DNA of 64,000 bases from Pseudomonas nitroreducens TX1 (lineage in GTDB: Bacteria > Pseudomonadota > Gammaproteobacteria > Pseudomonadales > Pseudomonadaceae): the NCBI RefSeq assembly GCF_000313755.1, contig NZ_AMZB01000128.1, positions 1-64,000 of the forward strand, read 5' to 3'. Shown here in pieces: positions 45,172 through 54,677 of this stretch (its first letter is position 1; each line of letters begins with the position of its first letter). A model generated the notes under the pieces. It worked only from the letters and a program-made list of their open reading frames with translations, searched no databases and was not told the origin of the DNA. The translations under genes and the position numbers were made by a program.

Positions 45172-47385
45172 ATGAGTGTCATGCCCCGCTCGTCCCTGGA
45201 AACGCTCCAGGACACCCGCATCGACGTTGCCGGCCTGCTGCGCCTGCTGTTCGATCACAAGAAGATGATCATCGCCGTCACCGGCCTGTTCGCGGCGCTC
45301 GGGCTCTTCTACGCGGTGGTCGCCACGCCGATCTACGTCTCCGGCGCGATGATCCAGATCGAGCAGAAGAAGAACGGCCTGAACGGCACGCCGGAGGTGA
45401 TCAATCGCCCCGACTCAGTGTCGATCGCCGCCACCGAGATCGAGCTGCTGAAATCCCGCGCCGTGCTGGGCAGGGCGGTCGAGCTGCTGAAGCTCGACAT
45501 CATCGCCAAGCCCAGGCGCATGCCGCTGATCGGTGACTACCTGGCGCGGCACTACAAGCCCGAGGCCGGGCAGACGTTGGCCGCGCCCTGGCTGGGCATG
45601 GGCGCCTACGGCTGGGGTGGCGAGCAGATCAAGGTGTTTTCCCTCGACGTGCCGGAGGAATACCTGGGCGAGCCGCTGACCCTGGTGGCCGATGGCGGTG
45701 ACGCCTATCACCTGCTCAACGCCGACGACCAGTTGATCCTGCGTGGCGAGCTGAAGAAGCCGGTGATGGAAAAAGGCTTCAGCATCGAGGTCGACGAGCT
45801 GGTGGCGCGCCCTGGCACCGAGTTCATCGTGGCGAAGAACCGCCTGCTGACCACCACCCTGAACTACCAGAAGCTGCTCAAGGTGGCCGAGGCCGGCAAG
45901 GACTCGGGGATTATCTACATGACCCTGGAGGACCCCAACCCGCAACAGGCCGACCGCATTCTCGACAAGATCAGCCATCTCTATGTGCTGCAGAACGTCG
46001 AGCGCAGTTCCGCCGAAGCTTCGCAGCGCCTGCAGTTCCTCCGCTCGCAACTGCCGGTGGTGCGCATGGACCTGGAGAAGGCCGAGGCCGCCTACAACGC
46101 CTACCAGACCACCGCCAAGTCCGCCGACATCAGCGTCGAGACGCGCGGCGTGCTGGACCAGGTGGTGGGGATCGACAACCAGCTCTCCGAACTCAGGCTC
46201 AAGCGCGCCGAGTACGACCGCCTCTACACGCCCTCGCACCCGCTGTACCAGGCGCTGAACAAGCAGATGGGCAGCCTGGAGGACCGCAAGGCGCAACTGC
46301 AGAAACGCATCCAGACCCTGCCGGCCACCCAGCAGGAGCTGCTGCGCCTGTCCCGTGACATGCAGGTCACCCGGCAGACCTACACCAGCCTGCTGAACAA
46401 GGCCCAGGAGCAGGACATCATCCGCGCCGGCACCATCGGCAACGTGCGGGTGATCGACACCGCCCAGGCCAACGTCGAGCAACCGGCCAAGCCCATGCGC
46501 AAGGTCATCGTGCTGCTCGCCACCCTGCTCGGCTTCTGCGTCGCGCTGGGCATCCTGTTCCTGCGCCAGGCCTTCTACCGTGGCGTGGAGAACCCCGAGG
46601 CGATCGAACAGCTCGGCCTCTCGGTGCTTGCCGCGGTTCCCTATTCACGGCAACAGGAGCGCCTGGAGAAGGAGCGCAAGGGCGACATCCTCGGCCACAC
46701 GCCCAAGTTGCTGGCCGCGTCCGCCCCGGGCGACCTGGCCAACGAGGCGATCCGCAGCCTGCGCACCAACCTGCATTTCGCCCTGCTCGAAGCGCGCAAC
46801 AACGTGGTGATGCTCACCAGCCCGGCGCCGGGCGCCGGCAAGTCGTTCATCTCCAGCAACCTGGCAGCCATCGTCGCGCAAACGGGCCTGCGGACCCTGC
46901 TGATCGACGCCGACATGCGCAAGGGCTACCTGCACCGCGTGTTCGGGCTGACGCCGCGCCATGGCCTGTCCGATGCGCTGAGTTCGCACCGCCCGCTCAG
47001 CGAAGTGATCCTGCCCACCGAGGTGCCGGAGCTGGACTTCATCTCCTGCGGCTTCGCCGCGCCCAACCCGTCCGAGCTGCTGATGCACGACAACTTCGCC
47101 CAGCTGCTGCGCGATGCCTCAGCGATGTACGACCTGGTGATAGTCGACACCCCGCCGGTGCTGGCGGTGACCGACGCCGCCCTGGTCGGCCGGCTGTGCG
47201 GCATCAGCCTGCTGGTGACGCGTTTCGGCCAGAGCCCGGCGAGCGAGATCGACACCGCCCGCCGCCGTCTGGGGCAGAGCGGCATCCACCTGCAGGGCGC
47301 GATCCTCAATGGCGTGAAGCGCAAGGCCTCGACCGCGGCGTACGACTACGGCGCGTACGCCTACCGCTACGACGCCAAGGACTGA
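45172..47385 (+). CDS. wzc: Wzc-type chain-length regulator and tyrosine autokinase
   Basis: A 737-residue polysaccharide co-polymerase fused to a BY-kinase. The Wzz domain has a membrane helix near 36-56, a periplasmic coiled-coil part and a second helix near 445-465 with a preceding Pro-rich stretch. The kinase has Walker A SPAPGAGKSF (Lys557), Walker A' TLLIDADMRKG and Walker B LVIVDTPP. The C-terminus has a tyrosine cluster AYDYGAYAYRYDAKD for autophosphorylation. It should set chain length with the export lipoprotein. No cognate Wzb phosphatase is in the operon. Confidence 0.93.
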   Translation: MSVMPRSSLETLQDTRIDVAGLLRLLFDHKKMIIAVTGLFAALGLFYAVVATPIYVSGAMIQIEQKKNGLNGTPEVINRPDSVSIAATEIELLKSRAVLGRAVELLKLDIIAKPRRMPLIGDYLARHYKPEAGQTLAAPWLGMGAYGWGGEQIKVFSLDVPEEYLGEPLTLVADGGDAYHLLNADDQLILRGELKKPVMEKGFSIEVDELVARPGTEFIVAKNRLLTTTLNYQKLLKVAEAGKDSGIIYMTLEDPNPQQADRILDKISHLYVLQNVERSSAEASQRLQFLRSQLPVVRMDLEKAEAAYNAYQTTAKSADISVETRGVLDQVVGIDNQLSELRLKRAEYDRLYTPSHPLYQALNKQMGSLEDRKAQLQKRIQTLPATQQELLRLSRDMQVTRQTYTSLLNKAQEQDIIRAGTIGNVRVIDTAQANVEQPAKPMRKVIVLLATLLGFCVALGILFLRQAFYRGVENPEAIEQLGLSVLAAVPYSRQQERLEKERKGDILGHTPKLLAASAPGDLANEAIRSLRTNLHFALLEARNNVVMLTSPAPGAGKSFISSNLAAIVAQTGLRTLLIDADMRKGYLHRVFGLTPRHGLSDALSSHRPLSEVILPTEVPELDFISCGFAAPNPSELLMHDNFAQLLRDASAMYDLVIVDTPPVLAVTDAALVGRLCGISLLVTRFGQSPASEIDTARRRLGQSGIHLQGAILNGVKRKASTAAYDYGAYAYRYDAKD

Positions 47386-47413
47386 GCAGGGAATCTAGGG
47401 AAGGGATGCCGCC

Positions 47414-48163
47414 ATGGTTCATATCGTCAGCCTCATGCAGCCGTACTTGTTCCCCTACCTGGGGTACTTCCAGCTGATCGCCGCGAGCAGTCTGTTCATT
47501 CTCGGCGACAGCCTGCAGTACACCCGGCGTGGCTGGATCAATCGCAATCGCCTGCTGGTCGGCGGGAAGATCTGGCAATTCAGCTTTCCGCTGGAACAGG
47601 GTTCGCAGACCCAGGCGATCAACGAGCGAAGGCTGAGCGCGGAGTTGCGCCGGAGCAACCAGCGCCTGCTGCACACCATCCGCCATGCGTACCACCGCGC
47701 CCCCTGCTACGGGCAGGTGATGCCGCTGCTGGAGGAGATTCTCGAACACCCCGAGCGCAACCTGTCGCACTTCGCCGAGCATTCGATCCGCCGCATCTGC
47801 CACTACCTGGGCATCGACACGCCCATGGCGCGGGTCTCCGAGCTGGACCTGGCCGAGGATATCGGCCGCGACCAGCGCCTGATCGAAGCGGTGAAGCAGG
47901 CGGGCGGAGACGTCTATCTCAATCCCGAAGGCGGCCGTCACCTGTACTCGCCCGCGGTGTTCCAGGCCCACGGGCTGGACCTGCAGTTCCTGCGCATGGA
48001 CGAGCTGAGCTACCCGCAGTTCAGCCCGGATTTCGTCCCCCGCCTGTCGATCATCGACGTGCTGATGTTCAACCCACCGGACGAGATGCAGCGGCTGCTG
48101 GGCCGCTACACGCTGGAGCGGCCCGCTCCCTCGTCGGATCTGCTTGGGGAGTACGAGTCATGA
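47414..48163 (+). CDS. WbqC-family protein
   Basis: A 249-residue WbqC-like protein (PF08889 type). Features are the N-terminal MQPYLFPYLGYFQLI, the ILGDSLQYTRRGWINRNRL segment near residues 32-50, and YLNPEGGRHLYSP near 172. The family occurs in O-antigen and flagellin glycan loci that make modified amino sugars and probably takes part in N-acylation, though details are not settled. It overlaps the rfaH-like gene by four bases (ATGA). With the VioA-like aminotransferase it suggests an acylated amino sugar. Confidence 0.85.
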   Translation: MVHIVSLMQPYLFPYLGYFQLIAASSLFILGDSLQYTRRGWINRNRLLVGGKIWQFSFPLEQGSQTQAINERRLSAELRRSNQRLLHTIRHAYHRAPCYGQVMPLLEEILEHPERNLSHFAEHSIRRICHYLGIDTPMARVSELDLAEDIGRDQRLIEAVKQAGGDVYLNPEGGRHLYSPAVFQAHGLDLQFLRMDELSYPQFSPDFVPRLSIIDVLMFNPPDEMQRLLGRYTLERPAPSSDLLGEYES

Positions 48164-48681
48164 GTGCCGTTTCCGCCGTCAATGCCGCGCAGTACCGCTG
48201 GTACCTGATCCAGACCAAGCCGCACCAGGAACTGCGTGCCGAGCAGAACCTCGGCCGCCAGGGCTTCTCCTGCTATCGCCCGATGGTCAAGCAAGGCAGC
48301 CGGTCGCAACCGCTGTTCCCCGGCTACCTGTTCATCCGCCTCGATCAGCAGCACGACAACTGGTTCCCGATCCGCTCCACCCGCGGCGTGGCGCGCATCG
48401 TCAGCTTCGGCGCGCAGCCGCTGGCGGTGGGTGACGAGCTGGTGGAGGGCATCCGCCTGCGCCTGGCGGCGATGCCCGAACGGCCATCCAGTGGCTTCCA
48501 CCAGGGCCAGGTGGTGCGCGTGAAGTGCGCCGGCGAATGCGAGGTGGAGGCCATCTTCCTCTGCGACGACGGCGCCGAGCGCGCGCTGATCCTGCTCAAC
48601 CTGCTGCAACGCGAACAACGCATCCGGGTCCCGCTCAGCCAGCTCTCGGCGGTGGGCGGCAATGAAGGCTGGCGCGCCTGA
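48160..48681 (+). CDS. rfaH: RfaH-type NusG paralogue (antiterminator)
   Basis: A 173-residue NusG/RfaH-like protein. The N-terminal NGN domain (about 12-105) has RWYLIQTKPHQELRAEQNL and SQPLFPGYLFIRLD; the C-terminal KOW-like part (about 118-170) has GQVVRVKCAGECEVEAIF. RfaH proteins load on RNA polymerase at ops DNA, suppress pausing and Rho, and couple ribosomes. The gene lies seventh in the very operon whose leader carries two ops elements, so it likely acts in cis on its own transcription. Overlaps wbqC by four bases. Confidence 0.9.
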   Translation: MSAVSAVNAAQYRWYLIQTKPHQELRAEQNLGRQGFSCYRPMVKQGSRSQPLFPGYLFIRLDQQHDNWFPIRSTRGVARIVSFGAQPLAVGDELVEGIRLRLAAMPERPSSGFHQGQVVRVKCAGECEVEAIFLCDDGAERALILLNLLQREQRIRVPLSQLSAVGGNEGWRA

Positions 48682-48725
48682 GGCACCAGGCGTTCACAGG
48701 GCCAAGTACAAGGAGGAGTGGCGAG

Positions 48726-49724
48726 ATGACTGGATCGACCGTGCTGGTGACGCTGACCTATGGCGATCGCCTGCAATACCTGGAAGAACTGCTGGCCCGC
48801 GCCTTCCGCGAGCCGGAGATCACCCGCGCCATCGTCGTCAGCAATGCCTCGGTGGCGGAGCTGGACCAGTTGTTCCGACTCTGGCCCAACCGCGTGCAGG
48901 TCATCGAACTGGACAGCAACACCGGCTCGGCCAATGGCTATGCGGTGGGCATCGAAGCTGCGCTGAATACCGGCTGCGACTTCATCTGGCTGATGGATGA
49001 CGACAACGCGCCGACGCCGGGATCGTTCCCGCTGCTCAAGCAGCGCCTGATCGATTGCGCCTTGCGCCACGGCTCCGACAACACTGCCGTGCTGGGCTTT
49101 CGCCCCACCCACCAGGCCGATGTCGCCTCCGGCGTGCCGACCCGTTTCATCGCGCCGCCGCGCTCCAGCTATTTCGGATTCCACGTCCGCCAACTGCCCT
49201 ACAAGCTCTGGCGACGCACGCCCTGGGGCAGACCGAAGCCGCGCCCCGTGCAGCCGCTGCTGGAACTGCCGTTCGCCTATTACGGCGGCCTGCTCGGGCA
49301 TGCCGACCTGTTCCGCCGCATCGGCCTGCCACGCCGCGACCTGGTGCTCTACGCCGACGACACCGAGTACACCTTCCGCATCGGCGCCCTGGGTGGCCAC
49401 CTCTACCTGGTGCCCGAGGCGGGACTGGACGACCTGGAGAACTCCTGGAACATCAAGGCGCGCACTTCCAACATCTACGAGACCTACCTGCTCGGCAGTT
49501 CCGACCTGCGTGCCTACTACGCCGCGCGCAACCAGGCCTGGTTCGACAAGAACCTGTGGGTTACCTCGCCGCTGATGTACCGCTTCAACCGCTGGGTTTT
49601 CCTCCGCCTGCTGCACTTCTTCGCCCGCCGCCATCAGCGCGAAAGCCGCCTGGCCCTGCTGCTGCAGGCGATCCGCGATGGCGAGGCCGGCGCACTGGGC
49701 ATGAACCGGACCTACCCACTATGA
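48726..49724 (+). CDS. family 2 glycosyltransferase (GlfT/rhamnosyltransferase-like)
   Basis: A 332-residue GT-A transferase. It has VLVTLTYGDRLQYLEELL at the N-terminus, SNTGSANGYAVGIEAAL near 72-88, and the DxD-type metal site WLMDDDNAPTPGS near 97-109. YADDTEYTFRIGALGG near 215 is typical of GlfT-like or rhamnosyl transferases. AGGAGTG precedes the ATG. Its stop overlaps the ATG of the next gene (ATGA). Confidence 0.85.
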   Translation: MTGSTVLVTLTYGDRLQYLEELLARAFREPEITRAIVVSNASVAELDQLFRLWPNRVQVIELDSNTGSANGYAVGIEAALNTGCDFIWLMDDDNAPTPGSFPLLKQRLIDCALRHGSDNTAVLGFRPTHQADVASGVPTRFIAPPRSSYFGFHVRQLPYKLWRRTPWGRPKPRPVQPLLELPFAYYGGLLGHADLFRRIGLPRRDLVLYADDTEYTFRIGALGGHLYLVPEAGLDDLENSWNIKARTSNIYETYLLGSSDLRAYYAARNQAWFDKNLWVTSPLMYRFNRWVFLRLLHFFARRHQRESRLALLLQAIRDGEAGALGMNRTYPL

Positions 49725-50953
49725 GAGTGCTGCTGCTCAACACCCTCTACGCCCCGCACATCGGGGGCGGGACGGAAGTCATGCTGCAGCACATGGCCGA
49801 GGGCCTGCGCGCTCGCGGCCATGAGGTCCGGGTGCTCTGCACCGGGCCGGAGGCCGGTTTGCAATGTGAGACGCTGGACGGTATTGCGGTGCTGCGCGCT
49901 GGCGTGCGCAACCTTTATTGGCCATTCGACGGCAAGCGCTACGGCGCGCTGAAGCGCCTCGCCTGGCATGCGCTGGACCGCTACAACGCCGGCATGCGCA
50001 ACGTGCTGGCCAAGGTGCTGCGTGAGGTCGAGCCGGACGTGGTGGTCTGCCACAACTTGTCGGGCTGGTCGATCTCCGCGTGGGATGCGATCCGCGCCGC
50101 CGGCCTGCCTATCGTGCAGATCCTCCATGACCAGTACCTGACCTGCCCGCGCGGCGTGCGCTTCCACAAAGGCCGCCACTGCGAGCAGCAATGCGCCCCC
50201 TGCGCGCTGCTGCGGCGATCCCATGCGGCGGCCTCGCGCGAGGTCGATGCAGTAGTCGGTGTCAGTCGCTACCAGCTCAATGCGCTGCTCGAAGCCGGGT
50301 ATTTCGCCGGCAGCCAAGCCCATGTCGTCTACAACGGCACTCCGATGGTGGATGCGCCCGTTGCACCGTCAGCCGCCGGGCATCGTCCGCTGCGCTTCGG
50401 CTTCATCGGCGCGCTGACGCCGAACAAGGGCGTGGAATGGTTGATCGAGCAGTTCCAGGCGCGCGGCGAGGATGCCTCGCTACTGATCGCCGGCCGTGGC
50501 GACCCGGACTACGTGAACCAGCTCAAGAGCCTTGCCGACCCGCAGCGCGTGCACTTTGTCGGCTACCGCCAGGCGGCCGAGTTCTTCGGCGAGATCGACG
50601 TCGCGGTGGTGCCCAGCCTGTCGCCGGAATCCTTTGGCCTGGTGGCGCTGGAAGCCTGCGCGCATCACCTGCCGGTAATCGCTTCGGGCATGGGCGGCCT
50701 GAGCGAAATCGTCCAGGACGAAATCAATGGCCTGCTCTGCTCGCCGGAGCAGAGCGCCTCGCTGGGCGATGCCATTGCCCGCCTGGTGCAGGACCCGGCG
50801 CTGCGCCTGCGCCTGGCCGGGCGCGCCCATGACGTCGTGGCGCCGATGCTCAGCGTGCAACGGATGCTCGACGAGTACGAAACCATCCTTCGCCACACCC
50901 TGCTTAGCCGCGGAGTCCAGCATGGAAATGCAATCCCCGTATCCACGCTTTGA
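49721..50953 (+). CDS. family 4 glycosyltransferase
   Basis: A 410-residue GT-B transferase. The acceptor domain begins MRVLLLNTLYAPHIGGGTEV. The donor half has FGFIGALTPNKGVEWLIEQF near 226-245 and the EX7E-type nucleotide-sugar motif SPESFGLVALEACAHHLP near 305-322. A Cys cluster (CEQQCAPC near 157) is in the acceptor domain. It transfers a sugar with retention. It overlaps the GT2 gene by 4 bases and the polymerase gene by 32 bases. Confidence 0.9.
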   Translation: MRVLLLNTLYAPHIGGGTEVMLQHMAEGLRARGHEVRVLCTGPEAGLQCETLDGIAVLRAGVRNLYWPFDGKRYGALKRLAWHALDRYNAGMRNVLAKVLREVEPDVVVCHNLSGWSISAWDAIRAAGLPIVQILHDQYLTCPRGVRFHKGRHCEQQCAPCALLRRSHAAASREVDAVVGVSRYQLNALLEAGYFAGSQAHVVYNGTPMVDAPVAPSAAGHRPLRFGFIGALTPNKGVEWLIEQFQARGEDASLLIAGRGDPDYVNQLKSLADPQRVHFVGYRQAAEFFGEIDVAVVPSLSPESFGLVALEACAHHLPVIASGMGGLSEIVQDEINGLLCSPEQSASLGDAIARLVQDPALRLRLAGRAHDVVAPMLSVQRMLDEYETILRHTLLSRGVQHGNAIPVSTL

Positions 50954-53537
50954 GCTCGACCGCCGGGTGACCTTCGATCGCTCCCTGCTGGCGCTCGGGG
51001 TGCTGGTGGCGTTGCTGTTGGTGGAAACCTTCAACGGCGCGTTGCGCTTCTATACCGACCAGGCCGGCCTGTCGGCCATCGTCTACCTGCCCAAGGTGGC
51101 CTGCGTCGTCGCGGTGGCCTGGGAATTGTTCACCCGCCCGCAGCAACGTGGCCTGTGGTTGCTGCTGATCCTCGCAGCGGCCTCGCTGCTGCTCGGCCGG
51201 CTGCATGGCGCCGAGTTCAAGAGTGGCTTCTTCTCGGTTTTCATCTACGCGCCACTGCTGTTCGGCCTGCTCTGCGGCCCCTACCTGGAAATGCACCGCA
51301 AGGCGCTGGGCTGGTTCATCTTCTTCTGCCTGATCGCATCCCTGCTGGGCATCGCCCTGGACCTGACCATCAACGTGCCGTGGAAGGGCTACACCTACTC
51401 CATGGGCGGCGTCGAGATCAGCGGCAACCGCTCCTGGAGCGCCTACGGCCTGGACCGCATCGCCGGTTTCTCGCGGATGTCCTCGAGCCTGGCGATGATG
51501 CTGGCGATCTTCAGCCTGTACCTGGGCTCGTTCCGCCTGGCGTTGCCGGTGCGCGGGCTGATCTACCTGATCGCGCTGGTGGGCATAGTGCTCACCACCA
51601 ACAAGTCCTCCGCCGGCGCCTTCTTCTTCGCCCTGATGGTGATGAGCATCAGCCGCCAGCGCCTGCTGTTCCTGATCGCCTCGCTGCTGGTGGTGCTCGG
51701 TGCGTTGCTGCTGCCGCTGTACGGCCTGTATTCGCATGTCGACCCATACCTGGCCAGCGCCACCGGGGATAATTTGATGGGTTCGATGGTGGATCGCCTG
51801 GTCAACACCTGGCCGAACCTGATCAAGGTGATGGACTACAACGGCTGGATCTACACCGGCGCCGGGCTGGGCATGACCGGCAGCGCCTACGCAGCCTTCC
51901 CGATCTTCGGCGTCGAGCAACTGGCGGTGGCGGACAACTCGCTGCTCTACCTCTGGTGCCTGTTCGGCGTGGCCGGGATCGCGCTCTACCTGCTGGCGGT
52001 GCCGATGCTGATGCGCCTGCAGCGCCAACCTGGCCGCGAAGCCCGCGCGCTGCTCGGCATCGCCTACTGCATCCTGCTCATCGGCTGGACCAGCGACGTG
52101 CTCGAGTCGCCGATCCCCAGCCTGTTCCTCGGCCTGGCCATCGGCCGCGCCCTGCGCCTGCCGGGCGAGACCGCGCCGCAACCGGCGCCGCGCACCCTGC
52201 GCCTGCAAGGCGGCATGCTCAGCCTGCTGGCCTGTGCGCTACTGCTCGGCGGCGTGTTGCAATCGCCGCCCGGCATGGCCAAGGAAGCGCCGGTGGAAAG
52301 CCTCGGCCCGGCGGAATTCATCGTCGGCGCCAGCACCCACCAGAATATCCGCGCGGGCAACCGCGACGGCATCAATCGCCTGGCCCGCGAGGCCGGCATC
52401 CTGTCGTTCCGCGACGATGCCTACTGGTCCAGCGTCGAACGCGAGCGCGGCGTCCTGTCCATCGACGCCGCCTGGCGTGCACAACTGCGCAGCACCCGCA
52501 GCCTGGGGATCGATACGCTGCTGATCCTGGGCAACGAGAACCAGTTCTACGGCAACGCCAAGCCGCGCGACGACGCCTCCCGCGAGGGCTACCTGCGTTA
52601 CGTGCGCTACGTGGTGCGCAGCTTCAAGGGGCAGGTCGCCTTCTACGAAGTGTGGAACGAGTGGGACTCGGAAAACGCCACCGACAAGGACTTCAGCGAC
52701 GACTACCTGACCCTGGTGCGCGCGGCCGCCAAGGTGATCCGCGAGGAAGACCCGCAGGCCAAGGTGCTCGCTGGAGCCGTCACCCTCAAGGGCATTCGCC
52801 AGGGCTTCGCCGAGCGCATCGTCGCCGGTGGCGCGCTGGATGTCGTCGACGGTATCTCGCTACACCCCTCGGTGTACTGCGAGGGCGAGATGTCCACTCC
52901 CGAAGGCTGGCTGAACTGGTTCCAGGGCGTGAACCGGAAGCTGGAAACCGCTGCCGGCAAACCGGTCCCGCTGTACTTCACCGAGTTCAGCTGGCCGGCC
53001 CACGAAGGCGATTGCGGCATCAGCCGCGAACGCCAGGCCGCCTACCTGGCTCGCGCCTATGTGCTGGTGCGCAGCCTGCCGAACGTGAAGGGTGCCTGGT
53101 GGTACGACCTGGTGGATGACGGCATCGACCGCACGGACATGGAGCACAACTTCGGCCTGCTCACCGCCAGTGGCCAGCCCAAGCCCGCTTACCACGCCAT
53201 GGCCAGCATCGCCGACATCATCGGTCGCTACCGCTTCGTCGGCCGCGTGCCGAACGAGGACCCGAACGTCTACCTGCTGCGCTTCGCCAAGGCCAGCGAG
53301 GAAATCCTGGTGGCCTGGACCCTGGGCCACGAGCAGACCCTGAACATCACCAGCAAGCCCGGCAGCAGCGACACCCTCTGGCGCCTGGACGCCGTCGAGG
53401 GAATAGCCCGCCGCGACGGCCGGCCGGTGCCCTGGCAGTGCCCCGCAGGCGGTGGTGACTGCCAGGCCGATATCCGCATCGACGCCTCGCCCACCCTGGT
53501 GCGTAGTGCGTCGGCCCCGCAACTGTCGTTGCGCTGA
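50922..53537 (+). CDS. Wzy/O-antigen-ligase-like polymerase fused to a GH-A glycoside hydrolase
   Basis: An 871-residue fusion. Residues about 20-420 form ten or more membrane helices with a ligase/Wzy-like layout, including a large loop (SMVDRLVNTWPNLIKVMDY near 287) and GAGLGMTG. After a last helix (about 431-449, MLSLLACALLLGGVLQSPPG) the rest should be periplasmic: a (beta/alpha)8 hydrolase of clan GH-A, GH39/PslG-like. Acid/base Glu580 is in YEVWNEWDSEN, nucleophile Glu688 in YFTEFSWP. The usual polymerase of about 430 residues has no hydrolase. ATG 50922 starts inside the preceding gene. Confidence 0.85.
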   Translation: MEMQSPYPRFELDRRVTFDRSLLALGVLVALLLVETFNGALRFYTDQAGLSAIVYLPKVACVVAVAWELFTRPQQRGLWLLLILAAASLLLGRLHGAEFKSGFFSVFIYAPLLFGLLCGPYLEMHRKALGWFIFFCLIASLLGIALDLTINVPWKGYTYSMGGVEISGNRSWSAYGLDRIAGFSRMSSSLAMMLAIFSLYLGSFRLALPVRGLIYLIALVGIVLTTNKSSAGAFFFALMVMSISRQRLLFLIASLLVVLGALLLPLYGLYSHVDPYLASATGDNLMGSMVDRLVNTWPNLIKVMDYNGWIYTGAGLGMTGSAYAAFPIFGVEQLAVADNSLLYLWCLFGVAGIALYLLAVPMLMRLQRQPGREARALLGIAYCILLIGWTSDVLESPIPSLFLGLAIGRALRLPGETAPQPAPRTLRLQGGMLSLLACALLLGGVLQSPPGMAKEAPVESLGPAEFIVGASTHQNIRAGNRDGINRLAREAGILSFRDDAYWSSVERERGVLSIDAAWRAQLRSTRSLGIDTLLILGNENQFYGNAKPRDDASREGYLRYVRYVVRSFKGQVAFYEVWNEWDSENATDKDFSDDYLTLVRAAAKVIREEDPQAKVLAGAVTLKGIRQGFAERIVAGGALDVVDGISLHPSVYCEGEMSTPEGWLNWFQGVNRKLETAAGKPVPLYFTEFSWPAHEGDCGISRERQAAYLARAYVLVRSLPNVKGAWWYDLVDDGIDRTDMEHNFGLLTASGQPKPAYHAMASIADIIGRYRFVGRVPNEDPNVYLLRFAKASEEILVAWTLGHEQTLNITSKPGSSDTLWRLDAVEGIARRDGRPVPWQCPAGGGDCQADIRIDASPTLVRSASAPQLSLR

Positions 53538-53558
53538 CCCCTGCGCGGAGAACCCGTC

Positions 53559-54677
53559 ATGATCATCATCAATGCGCGTTTCCTCACCCAGCAGGTGAGC
53601 GGTGTCCAGCGCTTCGCCGAGCAGATCTCGCTGTCGCTGGCACGGCTGCGCAGCGACCTGCGTTTCGTCGCACCGCCCGGTGAAATCCTCCGCCCGGACA
53701 TCGCCCACCAGCTGAACGTCGAGCAGGTCGGCCAGCGCCGCGGGCACCTCTGGGAGCAGGTCGACCTGCCGCTGTGGCTGGCCCGTCACGGCCGGCCGCT
53801 GCTGGTTTCGCTGTGCAGCACGGCGCCGCTGGCCTATTCGAAACAACTGGTGACGCACCACGACATCACCTACGTGCGCCATCCGCAAAGTTTCTCCTGG
53901 AAGTTCCGCGCGCTGTACCGCGTGATGATCCCGCTGATGCTGCGCCGCTCGCTGGCGCAGGTCACGGTCAGCGAGTTCTCCCGCCAGGAGATCGCCACGC
54001 ACTATGGCATCGACCCCCAGGGCATCCACGTGATCGCCAATGCGGTGTCCGCCGAGTTCTGCACCGGCCTGGAGCCGACGTTGCTCGAGCGTCCCTACGT
54101 GCTGGCGGTGTCCTCGCCAGCCGCGCACAAGAACTTCGCCCGGCTGATCGAAGCCTTCCGCCTGCTCGACGACCTCGATGTGGAACTGCGCATCGTTGGC
54201 GCCGCCAACCGCAGCTTCGTCGACGCGCAATTGCAGCAGAGCGGGCAGGGCGACCGCGTGCGCTGGCTGGGCCGGCTGGACGATGACCAACTGATCGAGC
54301 AGTACCGCAACGCCGCCGTTTTTGCCTTCCCGTCACTGTACGAAGGCTTCGGCATTCCGCCGCTGGAAGCGCAGGCCTGTGGCTGCCCGGTGGTGGCCGC
54401 CAGCAGCGCCTCTATCCCCGAGGTGCTGGGCAACTCGGTGCTGTATTTCGACCCGCTGGATCCGCCGGGCATGGCCAAGGCCCTGCGCCGCGTGCTGCTC
54501 GACCACAAGTTGCGCGCCGACCTGCGCCGGCTGGGGCAGGAGAACGTGCTGCGTTACTCCTGGGATATCTCCGCACTGAGGCTCTCCAGCCTGATCGACA
54601 GCTTTCTGATGGAGCGCTCGGACTACCCGGCGCGTTTCGACGCCAAACAGATCGCCAAGCAAGGAGGCAGATCATGA
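53559..54677 (+). CDS. family 4 glycosyltransferase
   Basis: A 372-residue GT-B transferase of the mannosyl/rhamnosyl GT4 type. It has [20 protein letters not shown] at the N-terminus, [17 protein letters not shown] near 143-159, and the donor motif [19 protein letters not shown] near 257-275. The gene follows the polymerase by 21 bases and overlaps rmlA by four. Donor sugar unknown. Confidence 0.9.
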   Translation: MIIINARFLTQQVSGVQRFAEQISLSLARLRSDLRFVAPPGEILRPDIAHQLNVEQVGQRRGHLWEQVDLPLWLARHGRPLLVSLCSTAPLAYSKQLVTHHDITYVRHPQSFSWKFRALYRVMIPLMLRRSLAQVTVSEFSRQEIATHYGIDPQGIHVIANAVSAEFCTGLEPTLLERPYVLAVSSPAAHKNFARLIEAFRLLDDLDVELRIVGAANRSFVDAQLQQSGQGDRVRWLGRLDDDQLIEQYRNAAVFAFPSLYEGFGIPPLEAQACGCPVVAASSASIPEVLGNSVLYFDPLDPPGMAKALRRVLLDHKLRADLRRLGQENVLRYSWDISALRLSSLIDSFLMERSDYPARFDAKQIAKQGGRS

